DNA of 64,000 nt, taken from contig NZ_JAAGWY010000003.1 of assembly GCF_010686705.1 (NCBI RefSeq), positions 62,001 through 126,000 of the forward strand, in the 5' to 3' direction. This stretch comes from Leifsonia tongyongensis. Lineage in GTDB: Bacteria; Actinomycetota; Actinomycetes; Actinomycetales; Microbacteriaceae. Within the stretch, counting starts at the first letter, position 1. Every line of letters begins with the position of its first letter. Below, one piece after another: positions 17,944 to 26,070 of the stretch. The notes under the pieces are model-generated. The model did no database searches, had not been told where the DNA came from, and saw only the letters and a program-made list of their open reading frames with translations. A program made the translations under genes and the position numbers.

Positions 17944-18311
17944 CTTGATTTCCCTTCGTGCCTGCTGCCCGCATCCGCCTGCGCATCCGCCTGCCGGGCC
18001 ACTTCGGCCGCGTAGGCTTCGAGCTGGTCGCGCCAGAACGCCTGCACCTGGTCGAGCCAGGCGCCCAGGTCGCCGAACGGTTCGCGACGGAGTCGGTACA
18101 GCTTCACCCGGGCGTCGTCGTCGACCCGGGTCTCCTCGATGAGGCCGGCTTTGCGCAGGACGCGCAGGTGCCGGCTGATGGTCGGCGCGGCGACGGGAAA
18201 CGCGTCGGCCACGGCCCCGGCGCGCATCGGCTCCTTCACGAGGAGTTCGACGATGCGCCGACGGGTCGGGTCGGCGAGCGCATCCCACGCCGCATCCAAT
18301 TGTGTAGCCAT
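17940..18311 (-). CDS. ArsR-family winged-helix repressor
   Basis: 123 residues with an ArsR winged helix at about 5-85: WDALADPTRRRIVELLVKEP, then AAPTISRHLRVLRKAGLIEE, the recognition helix. There is no obvious metal-binding cysteine cluster, matching the SRPBCC-associated subgroup thought to sense organic ligands. First gene of a three-gene operon. The ATG at 18311 lies 6 nt after TATATT, so the mRNA is probably leaderless, and an inverted repeat TAGC-N6-GCTA abuts the -10 box, suggesting autorepression. Confidence 0.87.
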   Translation of the reverse strand: MATQLDAAWDALADPTRRRIVELLVKEPMRAGAVADAFPVAAPTISRHLRVLRKAGLIEETRVDDDARVKLYRLRREPFGDLGAWLDQVQAFWRDQLEAYAAEVARQADAQADAGSRHEGKSR

Positions 18312-18317
18312 GGAGAC

Positions 18318-18337
18318 AATATATAGCTGATTCGCTA
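18318..18337 (-). promoter_or_regulatory. arsR promoter with adjoining operator
   Basis: On the minus strand the -10 box TATATT (18318-18323) stands 6 nt before the ATG. Directly upstream is the inverted repeat TAGC-GAATCA-GCTA (18324-18337), in the usual position for an ArsR-type repressor to block polymerase. Confidence 0.5.
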
Positions 18338-18371
18338 ATAAAAGAAGACCCGACCGTACCTCCCCACAGGA

Positions 18372-18437
18372 AAGCCCGCCAGTACGGTACGTCACCCCCG
18401 CGTCGAGCGGGCGGGCATGCACCGAACTGGCGGGCTT
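18372..18437. repeat. Long inverted repeat between arsR and ribH
   Basis: 17-nt arms with one mismatch (18372-18388 and 18421-18437; core AAGCCCGCCAGT) flank a 32-nt loop. It stands just downstream of ribH on the minus strand and so may terminate the rib operon and shield the arsR promoter. The arm and loop sizes match the element at 11614-11676, though the sequence differs. Confidence 0.7.
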
Positions 18438-18455
18438 ACGGCCGATGACCGGTGG

Positions 18456-18935
18456 CTAGCGCGCGGCGAGCCCCCGCAACACGACAGCGGTCGCCAGCGC
18501 AGCGTGCGCGGCCTCCGCCCCTTTGTCCTCCTTCGAGCCGGGCAGCCCGGCGCGGTCGAGTCCCTGCTGCTCGTCGTCGAGGGTGAGCACGCCGAAGCCG
18601 ACCGGCCTGCCGGTGTCGAGGGCAACGCGGGTGAGCCCGTCCGTCGCCGCAGCGCTCACGTACTCGAAGTGGGGTGTGCCGCCACGGATGATCACGCCGA
18701 GGGCGACCACCGCATCCGCGCCGTTCTCCAGCGCAGCCTTGCTCGCGACCGGCAGCTCGAAGCTGCCGGGGACACGCACGATCGAGTACGTCGCACCGGA
18801 CCCCGTGAGCACTCGCTCGGCCCCGGCGATGAGGCCATCGGTGATCTCTTCGTGCCAGGTTCCGGCCACGACCACGACGGTCAGTCCCGTCCCGTCGATC
18901 GGCTCCAGGGCGTCCGGTGCCCCCGCTCCGCTCAT
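18456..18935 (-). CDS. ribH: 6,7-dimethyl-8-ribityllumazine synthase
   Basis: 159 residues, normal length. It condenses 5-amino-6-ribitylaminouracil with 3,4-dihydroxy-2-butanone 4-phosphate to lumazine and assembles as a hollow icosahedral or pentameric particle. Recognisable parts are [16 protein letters not shown] (about 54-69), the substrate loop [14 protein letters not shown] (about 79-92) with the catalytic His, and [12 protein letters not shown] near 112-123. Its ATG overlaps the ribBA stop (ATGA), so it is the last gene of the rib operon under the FMN riboswitch. Confidence 0.94.
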   Translation of the reverse strand: MSGAGAPDALEPIDGTGLTVVVVAGTWHEEITDGLIAGAERVLTGSGATYSIVRVPGSFELPVASKAALENGADAVVALGVIIRGGTPHFEYVSAAATDGLTRVALDTGRPVGFGVLTLDDEQQGLDRAGLPGSKEDKGAEAAHAALATAVVLRGLAAR

Positions 18936-20218
18936 CGTGCTGTCCCTTCCGCCGACGTCTGCAGGGTGTCTGCGAGCTGGCTGTCCGTGATCGAGTGACC
19001 CATCCGGTCGCGCTTGGTCTCGAGGTAGCTCTCGTTGAAGGCTCCGACACCGACGACGAGCGGCACGCGCTCGGTGACCTCGATGCCGCGCTCTTCGAGC
19101 TGGCGCACCTTCTCGGGGTTGTTGGTCAGCAGGCGGACCGACTCGATGCCGAGGTCCTGCAGGATGGCCGTCGCCGCACCGTAGTCGCGGGCGTCGATCG
19201 GCAGGCCCAGTGCGAGGTTCGCATCGAGGGTGTCGAGGCCGTCCTCCTGGAGACGGTAGGCGCGCAGCTTGTTGATGAGTCCGATCCCACGGCCTTCGTG
19301 GCCACGCAGGTAGACGACCACCCCGCCCTCGCGCTGGATGACCTCCAGGGCCGCATCCAGCTGGGGCCCGCACTCGCATTTCAATGAGCCGAACGCTTCG
19401 CCGGTCAGGCACTCGGAGTGCACCCGGACGAGCGTGCCCGTGCTGGAGGGGCGACCCGCGACGATGGCGACATGGTCGGCGCCGGTCATCCGGTCGCGGT
19501 ACGCACGCATGGTGAACGGTCCGTGCTCGGTCGGCACGGTCGTCTCCACCTCGAAGATCACGCGCGACGACTCCGGGATCGGCGTGACCGACGCCAGCTG
19601 CTGGTCGCAGTGGAATTCCTGCAGGTACGCGATCAGTGCCTCGATGGTGATCACGAGCACGCCATCGCGCTCGCCGAGCTCGATGAGCCCGGGAAGGCGC
19701 ATCATCTCGCCGTCGTCCGCGACGATCTCGGCGATCGCCGCGACCGGGGTGAGCCCAGCCAGCTTGAGCAGGTCGACCGCCGCCTCGGTGTGGCCGTCAC
19801 GTTCGCGCACGCCGCCGTCGACGGCACGGAGCGGCAGGATGTGGCCGGGGCGGTGCAGGCTTTCGGGCGTCGACTCGATGTCGGAGAGCACGCGCAGCGT
19901 GTGTGCGCGGTCGGCGGCGCTGATGCCGGTGCTGAGCCTGTCGGCGGCGTCGACGCTGACCGTGTAGTTCGTGCCGCGTGCATCCTCGTTGTTGGCCACC
20001 ATGACCGGGAGGTCGAGACGGTCGGCGATCTCGTTCGTCATCGGAGCGCAGATGAACCCGGACGAGTTGCGCACCGTCCAGGCGATCCACTCCTGGCTGG
20101 CGAGCTCGGCGGCGATGATCACGTCGCCCTCGTTCTCGCGGCTCTCATTGTCCGCGACGATGATCGGCCTGCCGGCACGCAGCTCGGTGAGGGCCTGGGG
20201 GATGGTGGCGAGACTCAT
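18932..20218 (-). CDS. ribBA: Bifunctional DHBP synthase / GTP cyclohydrolase II
   Basis: 428 residues. The N-terminal half (about 1-205, [16 protein letters not shown] with the metal-binding acidic residues) makes 3,4-dihydroxy-2-butanone 4-phosphate from ribulose 5-phosphate. The C-terminal half (about 206-428) opens GTP to start riboflavin synthesis; its zinc cysteines are visible in [15 protein letters not shown] and the substrate loop in [10 protein letters not shown]. Both ends overlap neighbours by ATGA, so translation is coupled with ribE and ribH. The start at 20218 fits this coupling. Confidence 0.95.
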   Translation of the reverse strand: MSLATIPQALTELRAGRPIIVADNESRENEGDVIIAAELASQEWIAWTVRNSSGFICAPMTNEIADRLDLPVMVANNEDARGTNYTVSVDAADRLSTGISAADRAHTLRVLSDIESTPESLHRPGHILPLRAVDGGVRERDGHTEAAVDLLKLAGLTPVAAIAEIVADDGEMMRLPGLIELGERDGVLVITIEALIAYLQEFHCDQQLASVTPIPESSRVIFEVETTVPTEHGPFTMRAYRDRMTGADHVAIVAGRPSSTGTLVRVHSECLTGEAFGSLKCECGPQLDAALEVIQREGGVVVYLRGHEGRGIGLINKLRAYRLQEDGLDTLDANLALGLPIDARDYGAATAILQDLGIESVRLLTNNPEKVRQLEERGIEVTERVPLVVGVGAFNESYLETKRDRMGHSITDSQLADTLQTSAEGTAR

Positions 20219-20868
20219 GCTTCGCTCCTCGTACTGGTGGTTTCGGTCACGAGCGCGGGCGCAGCGTAGCCGAGGCTCAGCATGCGCTCCACATGCCGGG
20301 CCAGGATGTCGGTTTCGATGTTGACGCGATCGCCCACGACGCGGTCGCCGAGGGTGGTCGCCTGAAGGGTCTCGGGGATGAGCGACACGTCGAACCAGCC
20401 GTCGGTGAGGCCGCCGCCTACTGCACTCACGGTGAGGGAGACGCCGTCGATCGCTATCGAGCCTTTGCGAACGACGAGTGGCGCATGCTCGGCATCGAGG
20501 CTGAGCCGGACCACCCGCCACGCACTCCCGTCGGTGATCGAGAGCACGGTCGCCGTGCCGTCGATGTGCCCCTGCACGATGTGGCCGCCGAGGCGGTCCC
20601 CGACCTGTGCCGCGCGTTCGAGATTCACGCGTCGCCCGGGTTCGACCCGGTCCAGCGTGCTCATCGCGAGCGTCTCGGCCATCACGTCGGCGGTGAAGGA
20701 TTCGTCGGTCTGGTCGATCACCGTCAGGCAGACGCCGCTCACCGAGATCGAGTCGCCGTGTCGCGCGCCGGTCACGGCGAGTGGCCCGCGGACGGTGACG
20801 CGTGCCGCGTCGTCCGCCCAGTCGACGGCGGTGATCTCGCCGAGTTCTTCGATGATGCCGGTGAACAT
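20215..20868 (-). CDS. ribE: Riboflavin synthase, alpha subunit
   Basis: 217 residues made of two lumazine-binding repeats: MFTGIIEELGEI at the N-terminus (the hallmark start) and the second repeat beginning near residue 100 (VQGHIDGTATV). It dismutates two lumazine molecules to riboflavin and the pyrimidine precursor. The gene begins 2 bp after the ribD stop and ends overlapping the ribBA start, within the rib operon. Confidence 0.95.
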   Translation of the reverse strand: MFTGIIEELGEITAVDWADDAARVTVRGPLAVTGARHGDSISVSGVCLTVIDQTDESFTADVMAETLAMSTLDRVEPGRRVNLERAAQVGDRLGGHIVQGHIDGTATVLSITDGSAWRVVRLSLDAEHAPLVVRKGSIAIDGVSLTVSAVGGGLTDGWFDVSLIPETLQATTLGDRVVGDRVNIETDILARHVERMLSLGYAAPALVTETTSTRSEA

Positions 20869-20870
20869 GC

Positions 20871-21920
20871 CTAGACTCCTTCTTTCACGGTGGATGCTGG
20901 GGCGCGCCGGGGCCGTGCCGTGACGAGCAGGTCGGCTCCGAGTTGCTCGACGGAGACGATGTCGAGTCGTCGCTGCTCGCCGATCGTGGCAACGCCGATG
21001 TCGCCGAGCGCGAGCTTGTCGCCGCCGATCAGCGACGGAGCGAGATAGATGAGGTATTCGTCGACGAGGCCGGCCGCGACGAACGCACTCACCAGGGTGG
21101 GCCCTCCTTCGACGTACGCCCGGCGAAAGCCGCGCGCGCGCAGGTCGCGGAGCACGTCGGCGACGTCGTGCGTCGCGATCAGGATGGGCCGGCGGGGGTG
21201 GCGGAACACTGCGGCGTCGGAGGGGATGCTGCGGGTTCCCACGATCACCGGGGTCGGCTGGGCCGCGAGCAGCTCTCCGCCGTCCCCGCGCGCCGTGAGG
21301 CTCGGATCGTCGGCCAGCACGGTGCCGGTGCCCACGAGAATGGCGTCGGAGCCTTCTCGCTGCTCATGCACGCGCTGGCGGGCCGCCGTTCCGGTGATCC
21401 ACTGGCTGGTGCCGTCCGCAGCGGCGATCCGCCCGTCCAGGCTGCTGGCCCATTTGACGGTCACGTGCGGCCGGCCGAGGCGCGCGGCCGTCAGCCAGTC
21501 GTCGAGGAAGTCGTCGACGGCGTCGGCGAGCACACCCGAGATCACGTCGACGCCCGCGGCCCGCAGCCGCGCTGCGCCACCGCCGGATGCGTGGCCGGGG
21601 TCGCTGACGGCGTAGACGACGCGCGCAACACCGGCTTCGATGAGGGCGACCGAACACGGACCGGTGTGGCCGGTGTGGTTGCAGGGTTCGAGGGTGACGA
21701 CGGCGGTGGTGCCCCGGGCTCCGCCGTGGGGCAGCTTGCTGAGCGCGTCGACTTCGGCGTGCGCAGTCCCGACACCACGGTGCCAGCCCTCTGCGACGAC
21801 CGAGCCGTCCGCGGCGATGATCACGCAGCCGACACGGGGATTGATGCCGGTGGCGGGCCCGTTGTGTGCGAGCTCGAGCGCGCGCGACATCGCTGCTTCG
21901 TAGCCGCCTGGCTCGGGCAT
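20871..21920 (-). CDS. ribD: Riboflavin deaminase/reductase
   Basis: 349 residues. The N-terminal zinc deaminase domain has HAEVDAL (about 53-59) and PCNHTGHTGPC (about 78-88); the C-terminal reductase domain begins near 150 with VKWASSLDGRIA and has GGPTLVSAF near 270. It performs the second and third pathway steps. The ATG at 21920 was chosen: the open frame continues upstream, but that region is the FMN riboswitch (22012-22174) and its expression platform. The Shine-Dalgarno is weak (GGGAT), which may make initiation sensitive to leader folding. First gene of the operon. Confidence 0.92.
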   Translation of the reverse strand: MPEPGGYEAAMSRALELAHNGPATGINPRVGCVIIAADGSVVAEGWHRGVGTAHAEVDALSKLPHGGARGTTAVVTLEPCNHTGHTGPCSVALIEAGVARVVYAVSDPGHASGGGAARLRAAGVDVISGVLADAVDDFLDDWLTAARLGRPHVTVKWASSLDGRIAAADGTSQWITGTAARQRVHEQREGSDAILVGTGTVLADDPSLTARGDGGELLAAQPTPVIVGTRSIPSDAAVFRHPRRPILIATHDVADVLRDLRARGFRRAYVEGGPTLVSAFVAAGLVDEYLIYLAPSLIGGDKLALGDIGVATIGEQRRLDIVSVEQLGADLLVTARPRRAPASTVKEGV

Positions 21921-21932
21921 CCGGATCCCATC

Positions 21933-21945
21933 TCTCGTTTCGAGA
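21933..21945 (-). promoter_or_regulatory. Small hairpin in the rib leader expression platform
   Basis: TCTCG-AAA-CGAGA on the minus strand forms a perfect 5-bp hairpin 13 nt before the ribD ATG and next to its weak ribosome-binding site. It may belong to the switching region of the FMN riboswitch, acting on translation rather than on termination, since no U-tract follows. Confidence 0.4.
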
Positions 21946-22011
21946 CGCTCCGGGGTGGTGGTGACGTCGGCCGCCACCGTCACAGATGGATCGCTCGCGC
22001 GCTCCACTGCT

Positions 22012-22174
22012 CGTGCTGCCTCCCATCCGGACTGAGGCTCCGGGCGATCTCTCGCACGCAACCATTACCGTCGGTGCCGGAATTCCACCGGCTCAGCAGG
22101 CCGACGCTTTTCGTCGTCGTCCCGCTCGCGGACTATCACCGCCGGTTCGGACTCTCACCGACCCCGGAGCACGT
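22012..22174 (-). ncRNA. FMN riboswitch (RFN element)
   Basis: On the minus strand the leader shows the RFN consensus in order: P1 strand CGTGCTCC, GGGGTCGGTGAGAGTCCGA, then AACCGGCGGTGATAGTCCG, a variable arm, GCCGGTGGAATTCCGG, ACCGACGGTAATGG, and the closing CAGTCCGGATGGGAGGCAGC with P1 complement CAGCACG. These are the conserved FMN-binding junction sequences. It lies 91 nt upstream of ribD and should lower rib operon expression when FMN is plentiful. Confidence 0.95.
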
Positions 22175-22185
22175 TACTGCTTCTG

Positions 22186-22191
22186 AGTGTA
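22186..22191 (-). promoter_or_regulatory. Candidate -10 box for the rib operon
   Basis: TACACT on the minus strand, about 12 nt before the start of the riboswitch aptamer, is the best -10 match in the 68-bp space between the aptamer and the upstream gene end. Confidence 0.35.
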
Positions 22192-22213
22192 GATCAACGC
22201 GTGGAGCCGCCGA

Positions 22214-22238
22214 CTATTCCCGCCCTGAGACGGAATAG
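22214..22238 (-). terminator. Hairpin after the SorC-type regulator gene
   Basis: CTATTCC and GGAATAG (7 perfect base pairs, 11-nt loop) lie 5 nt beyond the regulator's stop codon, upstream of the rib promoter. It probably separates the two transcription units. Confidence 0.5.
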
Positions 22239-22242
22239 CGCC

Positions 22243-23223
22243 TCAGGTTCCCGCCGCGGCGACGAGCGCCCGGGCCGTGCCCTCGTCGACGATCAGGTCG
22301 GTGATCAGCTCGGCCGCAAGGGCCCCGCGGAGGCTGTGCACCTTGGAGGGCCCGGAGACGACGCACACCCGCCGCGGGGCCCGTTTGATCAGGTCGATGT
22401 CCGGACCGCTTGCGCGCTCGTTCAGGGGGATGCCGTGGTGGCTGCCGTCCTCGCGGAAGAAGACGGTGGCCACGTCCCCGACCACGCCGGATTCGTTGAG
22501 CGCCGCATAATCGCTCGCCTCGAGGTAGCCGCCGGCGTAGACGTGCGAGCGGACCTCCGAGAAGGGGGAGCCGAGGCCGAAGATCGCCACCTCCATCCGG
22601 CTCTGGATGTCGAGGATGCGCCGGGTGCTCCGCTCGCGCCACATGGCCTGCTTCGTCAGAGGGTCGTCGAAGAGCGCCGGCACCGGAAACTCCTGGATCG
22701 TACCGGCGAAGGCGTCGCCGAAGCGGCGCAGGATCTCGCTGGCGTACAGCACGCCGGTGGTGTTCGTGTTGCCGGCGCCGTTGAGCTGGACGAATTCGAG
22801 GTTGTGGAGATCCTTCGGAATGAGATGGCGGCTGAGGGCGCTGATGGTGGAGCCCCAGGCGATTCCGACGGTCATGTTGGAGTCGATGAAGCGGTCGAGA
22901 ATTCGTGCAGCGGAGATGGCTACGCGCTCCAGCCGGTCGACATCGCTGATGTTCACCGGCACGGGAACGATGTGGGTGGCGATGCCGTACCGATCGTGGA
23001 TGATCTGCTGGGTCCGGGAGGCGCCCTCGTTCGGTGTGGCGATCTGGATGGTGACGAGACCGGATGCGCGCGCATAGCTGAGGAGCCGGGAGACACTGGA
23101 CCGCGACGTGTGCATCTCACGGGCGATCGCCTCCATGGTGAGATCCTGCATGTAGTACAGGTGCCCGGCTTTGAGGGCATCCCTGACCCTCTCCGGCAGG
23201 TTGTCCGTCGCGGGTTGAGCCAT
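22243..23223 (-). CDS. SorC/DeoR-type regulator of glycerol genes
   Basis: 326 residues: an N-terminal helix-turn-helix at about 15-60 (YMQDLTMEAIAREMHTSRSSVSRLLSYAR, seen in two parts) and a C-terminal sugar-phosphate-binding domain with VGIAWGSTISAL (about 118-129), VQLNGAG near 145 and FGLGSPF near 207. SorC-family proteins are tetramers controlled by phosphosugars. Divergent from glpD; a TGCACG-type palindrome overlaps its own ribosome-binding site (AAGGAGG) and recurs before glpF, so glycerol 3-phosphate or a related metabolite is the likely effector (inferred). Start at ATG 23223 with AAGGAGG 5 nt upstream. Confidence 0.85.
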   Translation of the reverse strand: MAQPATDNLPERVRDALKAGHLYYMQDLTMEAIAREMHTSRSSVSRLLSYARASGLVTIQIATPNEGASRTQQIIHDRYGIATHIVPVPVNISDVDRLERVAISAARILDRFIDSNMTVGIAWGSTISALSRHLIPKDLHNLEFVQLNGAGNTNTTGVLYASEILRRFGDAFAGTIQEFPVPALFDDPLTKQAMWRERSTRRILDIQSRMEVAIFGLGSPFSEVRSHVYAGGYLEASDYAALNESGVVGDVATVFFREDGSHHGIPLNERASGPDIDLIKRAPRRVCVVSGPSKVHSLRGALAAELITDLIVDEGTARALVAAAGT

Positions 23224-23234
23224 CTGAACCTCCT

Positions 23235-23248
23235 TGCACGTATGTGCA
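23235..23248. promoter_or_regulatory. Operator copy 1 for the SorC-type regulator
   Basis: TGCACGTATGTGCA followed by TTG. It is a near-palindrome of 14 bp that abuts the regulator's Shine-Dalgarno and sits 87 bp upstream of glpD. The same pattern, TGCACGAACGTGCATTG, occurs at 25081. Confidence 0.65.
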
Positions 23249-23334
23249 TTGCGCTTGAACAATCTTGTCGGCTTTCTCAGACTATAGCTGCGCGCCGCCC
23301 AGCGCGCGACGTCAGGAGACACGGGTAGGAAACA

Positions 23335-25080
23335 GTGACAACGCAGTCAGAGACGGCAGGCGAACTCAGGAGCGACGTCGAGAGCATCCGCGAACGGCCG
23401 ACGGCCCAGGTGCTCATCATCGGCGGGGGGATCAACGGTCTCGGAACGTTCCGCGACCTGGCACTTCAAGGCGTCGATGTCGTCCTCGTGGAACGCAACG
23501 ACTACGCATCCGGCGCCTCCGCGGCGTCCAGCCACATGATCCACGGGGGCATCCGCTATCTCGAGAACGGCGAATTCCGTCTCGTGCGCGAGTCGGTCAC
23601 CGAGCGCAACGGGTTGCTGAAGATCGCACCGCACTACGTGAAGCCGCTCAAGACGACCATCCCGATCTTCTCGACCTTCTCGGGGATCCTGGCCGCCCCC
23701 CTGCGCTTCCTCACACACAAACAGGGCAGCACCAAAGAGCGCGGCGCCTTCCTGATCAAGACCGGCCTGACGCTCTACGACTCCTTCTCGCGCGACGGGG
23801 GGTCGGTGCCGCGGCACCAGTTCGTCGGACGCACCCGGTCGCTCGCCGCCCAGCCGGAGCTCAACCCCGGCATCAAATACACGGCGACCTACTTCGATGC
23901 GTCCGTGCACGATCCTGAGCGGCTCGCCCTCGACGTGCTGAACGACGGCAGGGCGACCGGCCCGCGCGCTCGTTCAGCCAACTATGTGGAGGCGATCGGA
24001 ACACGCGACGGCGGGGTTCTCGTACGCGACCGGGTGTCGGGAACGGAGTTCGTGGTCACGGCCGAGGTGGTCGTCAACACCTCGGGCCCCTGGACGGACC
24101 TCACGAACGCCGCACTCGGCCGTCCCACCGAATACATGGGGGGCACCAAGGGCTCGCACATCGTGCTCGACAACCCGGCCCTGCTCGATGCGTGCAAAGG
24201 CCGTGAGATGTTCTTCGAGAACGACGACGGCCGCATCGTGCTCATCTATCCCTTGAAGGGCAAGGTGATGGTCGGCACCACCGACCTCGAGGCCGACATG
24301 GCGGTCCCGGCCGTGTGCACCGATGACGAGATCGAGTACTTCATCGAACTGGTCGCGCACGTTTTCCCAGACATCGCGGTCGAACGCTCACAGATCGTCT
24401 ACACGTTCTCGGGGGTGCGCCCGCTGCCGCACCACGACGACACACAGCCGGGATTCGTCTCTCGCGACTACCGGATCGTGCCCGGCACGCTGCCCGGCCT
24501 CGACGGCACGAGCGTCCTCAGCCTGGTCGGCGGCAAATGGACCACGTTCCGCGCATTGAGCGAACACCTCGCCGGCGACGTCCTCACCGTACTCGGCGTG
24601 GACCGGACCGTCTGGACCGCGGGGCTCGCGATCGGCGGCGGGGTCGGCTATCCGGCCACCGAGAGCGCACGACGCGACTGGATCGCGCGGTACGGAGCGG
24701 ACGTGGGCACGGAACGGGCCGGAATCCTGCTCACGCGGTACGGGACGTCGGCGAAAACGCTCATCGAAGCACTCGCCGGGTTCGACGACGCGCCCCTCGC
24801 ATCCGCCCCGTCCTACACCCGAGGCGAGATCGACCATCTCGTGCGCACCGAGCATGTGGTGCACCTCTCCGACGTGTTCCTGCGTCGCACGAGTCTCGCC
24901 TTCACGGGGTCGGTAAATCGTGCCGTGGTCAGCGAAATCAGCGAAATCGTGGCGGATGCGCTCGGATGGTCGCATTCCAAGCGGGTGGAGGAGGAAGATG
25001 CGTTTATAGCGGAACTATCAACTGCACACGGGGTCTACCTCGGGACCGGCGACGGGAGCGAGGTTCGGGCCCTCCGATAA
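23335..25080 (+). CDS. glpD: Glycerol-3-phosphate dehydrogenase, FAD-dependent
   Basis: 581 residues. The FAD motif IIGGGINGLGTFRDLALQG lies at about 29-47 and SSHMIHGGIRYLENGEF near 66-82 is typical of GlpD; the C-terminal third is the all-helical GlpD domain. It oxidises glycerol 3-phosphate to dihydroxyacetone phosphate and passes electrons to quinone at the membrane. The start is GTG 23335 with TAGGAAA upstream. It leads glpD-glpF-glpK and is divergent from the SorC-type regulator; the stop codon is directly followed by the second operator. Confidence 0.93.
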   Translation: MTTQSETAGELRSDVESIRERPTAQVLIIGGGINGLGTFRDLALQGVDVVLVERNDYASGASAASSHMIHGGIRYLENGEFRLVRESVTERNGLLKIAPHYVKPLKTTIPIFSTFSGILAAPLRFLTHKQGSTKERGAFLIKTGLTLYDSFSRDGGSVPRHQFVGRTRSLAAQPELNPGIKYTATYFDASVHDPERLALDVLNDGRATGPRARSANYVEAIGTRDGGVLVRDRVSGTEFVVTAEVVVNTSGPWTDLTNAALGRPTEYMGGTKGSHIVLDNPALLDACKGREMFFENDDGRIVLIYPLKGKVMVGTTDLEADMAVPAVCTDDEIEYFIELVAHVFPDIAVERSQIVYTFSGVRPLPHHDDTQPGFVSRDYRIVPGTLPGLDGTSVLSLVGGKWTTFRALSEHLAGDVLTVLGVDRTVWTAGLAIGGGVGYPATESARRDWIARYGADVGTERAGILLTRYGTSAKTLIEALAGFDDAPLASAPSYTRGEIDHLVRTEHVVHLSDVFLRRTSLAFTGSVNRAVVSEISEIVADALGWSHSKRVEEEDAFIAELSTAHGVYLGTGDGSEVRALR

Positions 25081-25094
25081 TGCACGAACGTGCA
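25081..25094. promoter_or_regulatory. Operator copy 2 for the SorC-type regulator, upstream of glpF
   Basis: TGCACGAACGTGCA followed by TTGCCC. It starts at the base after the glpD stop, 118 bp before glpF, and shares TGCACGnAnGTGCATTGC with the site at 23235. glpF-glpK therefore probably has a promoter of its own under the same regulator. Confidence 0.65.
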
Positions 25095-25212
25095 TTGCCC
25101 GGTCCTTGTCGTAGAGGGCTCGACGCGAATAGCGTTCCAGTTGCCCACCTTCGATCTGGGCTGAACAAGGCGCACCGAGGGTGCGATTCAACTGAAAAAC
25201 TGGAAGGTCAAT

Positions 25213-25986
25213 GTGGACAATCTCGGCATAGATTTCTTGTCGGAGGTCGCGGGCACTGCGATGCTCGTCCTCCTCGGCACCTCAGTGGTCGCCAACGTCG
25301 CCCTCATCAAGACGAAGGGATACAACGGCGGCTTCCTGATGGTGACCATCGGGTGGGGCCTCGCGGTGTTCTCCGGTGTCGTCGTTGCATACAACTCCGG
25401 CGCTCACCTGAACCCTGCTGTGACCCTGGGACTCGTCGCGAACGGTGCGAAGACATTCGGATCCGCTGCGCTGCACACGCTGGTGCCCGTCAATATAGGA
25501 ACGATCCTGACGTACATCGCAGGCCAGTTCCTCGGTGCGATCATCGGAGCCGTCATCACCTGGCTCGCCTACAAGCAGCACTTCGACGAGGAGCCGGAAC
25601 CCGCCAACAAGCTCGGCGTGTTCTCCACGGGCCCTGCCATCCGCAGCTACGGGTGGAACCTGGTCACCGAGATCATCGGCACCTTCGTCCTGGTGTTCGT
25701 CGTGATCGCATTCGGCCACCAGTCGCCCGGTGTCGGGCTCTCCGCGCTCGGCGCGCTGCCCGTCGCCCTGCTGGTCATCGCGATCGGTGCCTCCCTCGGT
25801 GGCCCGACCGGATACGCCATCAACCCGGCCCGTGACCTCGGTCCGCGCATCGCCCACTTCTTCCTGCCCATCCGGGGCAAGGGATCGAGCGACTGGGCGT
25901 ACTCGTGGGTTCCCGTGGTCGGGCCGGTCATCGGGGGTGTCCTCGCCGGCCTGCTGGCGATGTGGATCCTGCCGATCATCAAATAG
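25213..25986 (+). CDS. glpF: Glycerol uptake facilitator (aquaglyceroporin)
   Basis: 257 residues with six transmembrane helices and the two pore half-helices: HLNPAVTLG (about 65-73) and YAINPARDLGPR (about 203-214). Asp after the second NPA motif is the mark of glycerol-conducting channels. It lets glycerol enter for phosphorylation by GlpK encoded downstream. The start is GTG 25213 with GGAAGG at 5-nt spacing; the overlapping ATG at 25211 is in a different frame. Confidence 0.93.
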   Translation: MDNLGIDFLSEVAGTAMLVLLGTSVVANVALIKTKGYNGGFLMVTIGWGLAVFSGVVVAYNSGAHLNPAVTLGLVANGAKTFGSAALHTLVPVNIGTILTYIAGQFLGAIIGAVITWLAYKQHFDEEPEPANKLGVFSTGPAIRSYGWNLVTEIIGTFVLVFVVIAFGHQSPGVGLSALGALPVALLVIAIGASLGGPTGYAINPARDLGPRIAHFFLPIRGKGSSDWAYSWVPVVGPVIGGVLAGLLAMWILPIIK

Positions 25987-26005
25987 AAGTCACCTGGAAG
26001 GGCGT

Positions 26006-26036
26006 CGCTCCGGTTCCGGTAGCCGGAGCCGGAGCG
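26006..26036 (+). terminator. Strong hairpin between glpF and glpK
   Basis: A 14-bp stem (CGCTCCGGTTCCGG with CCGGAGCCGGAGCG, one U-G pair) and a 3-nt loop lie in the 84-nt gap. With no U-tract it may be an mRNA stability or partial attenuation element setting the glpF to glpK ratio. Confidence 0.6.
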
Positions 26037-26070
26037 TGCCCGCCACACCTCACCACCAAAGGAGTTACCT

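Noticed and set aside
21921-22061. N-terminal extension of ribD up to an ATG at 22061
   Set aside because: The extension would lie in the FMN aptamer and its leader; the deaminase fold begins after the ATG at 21920.
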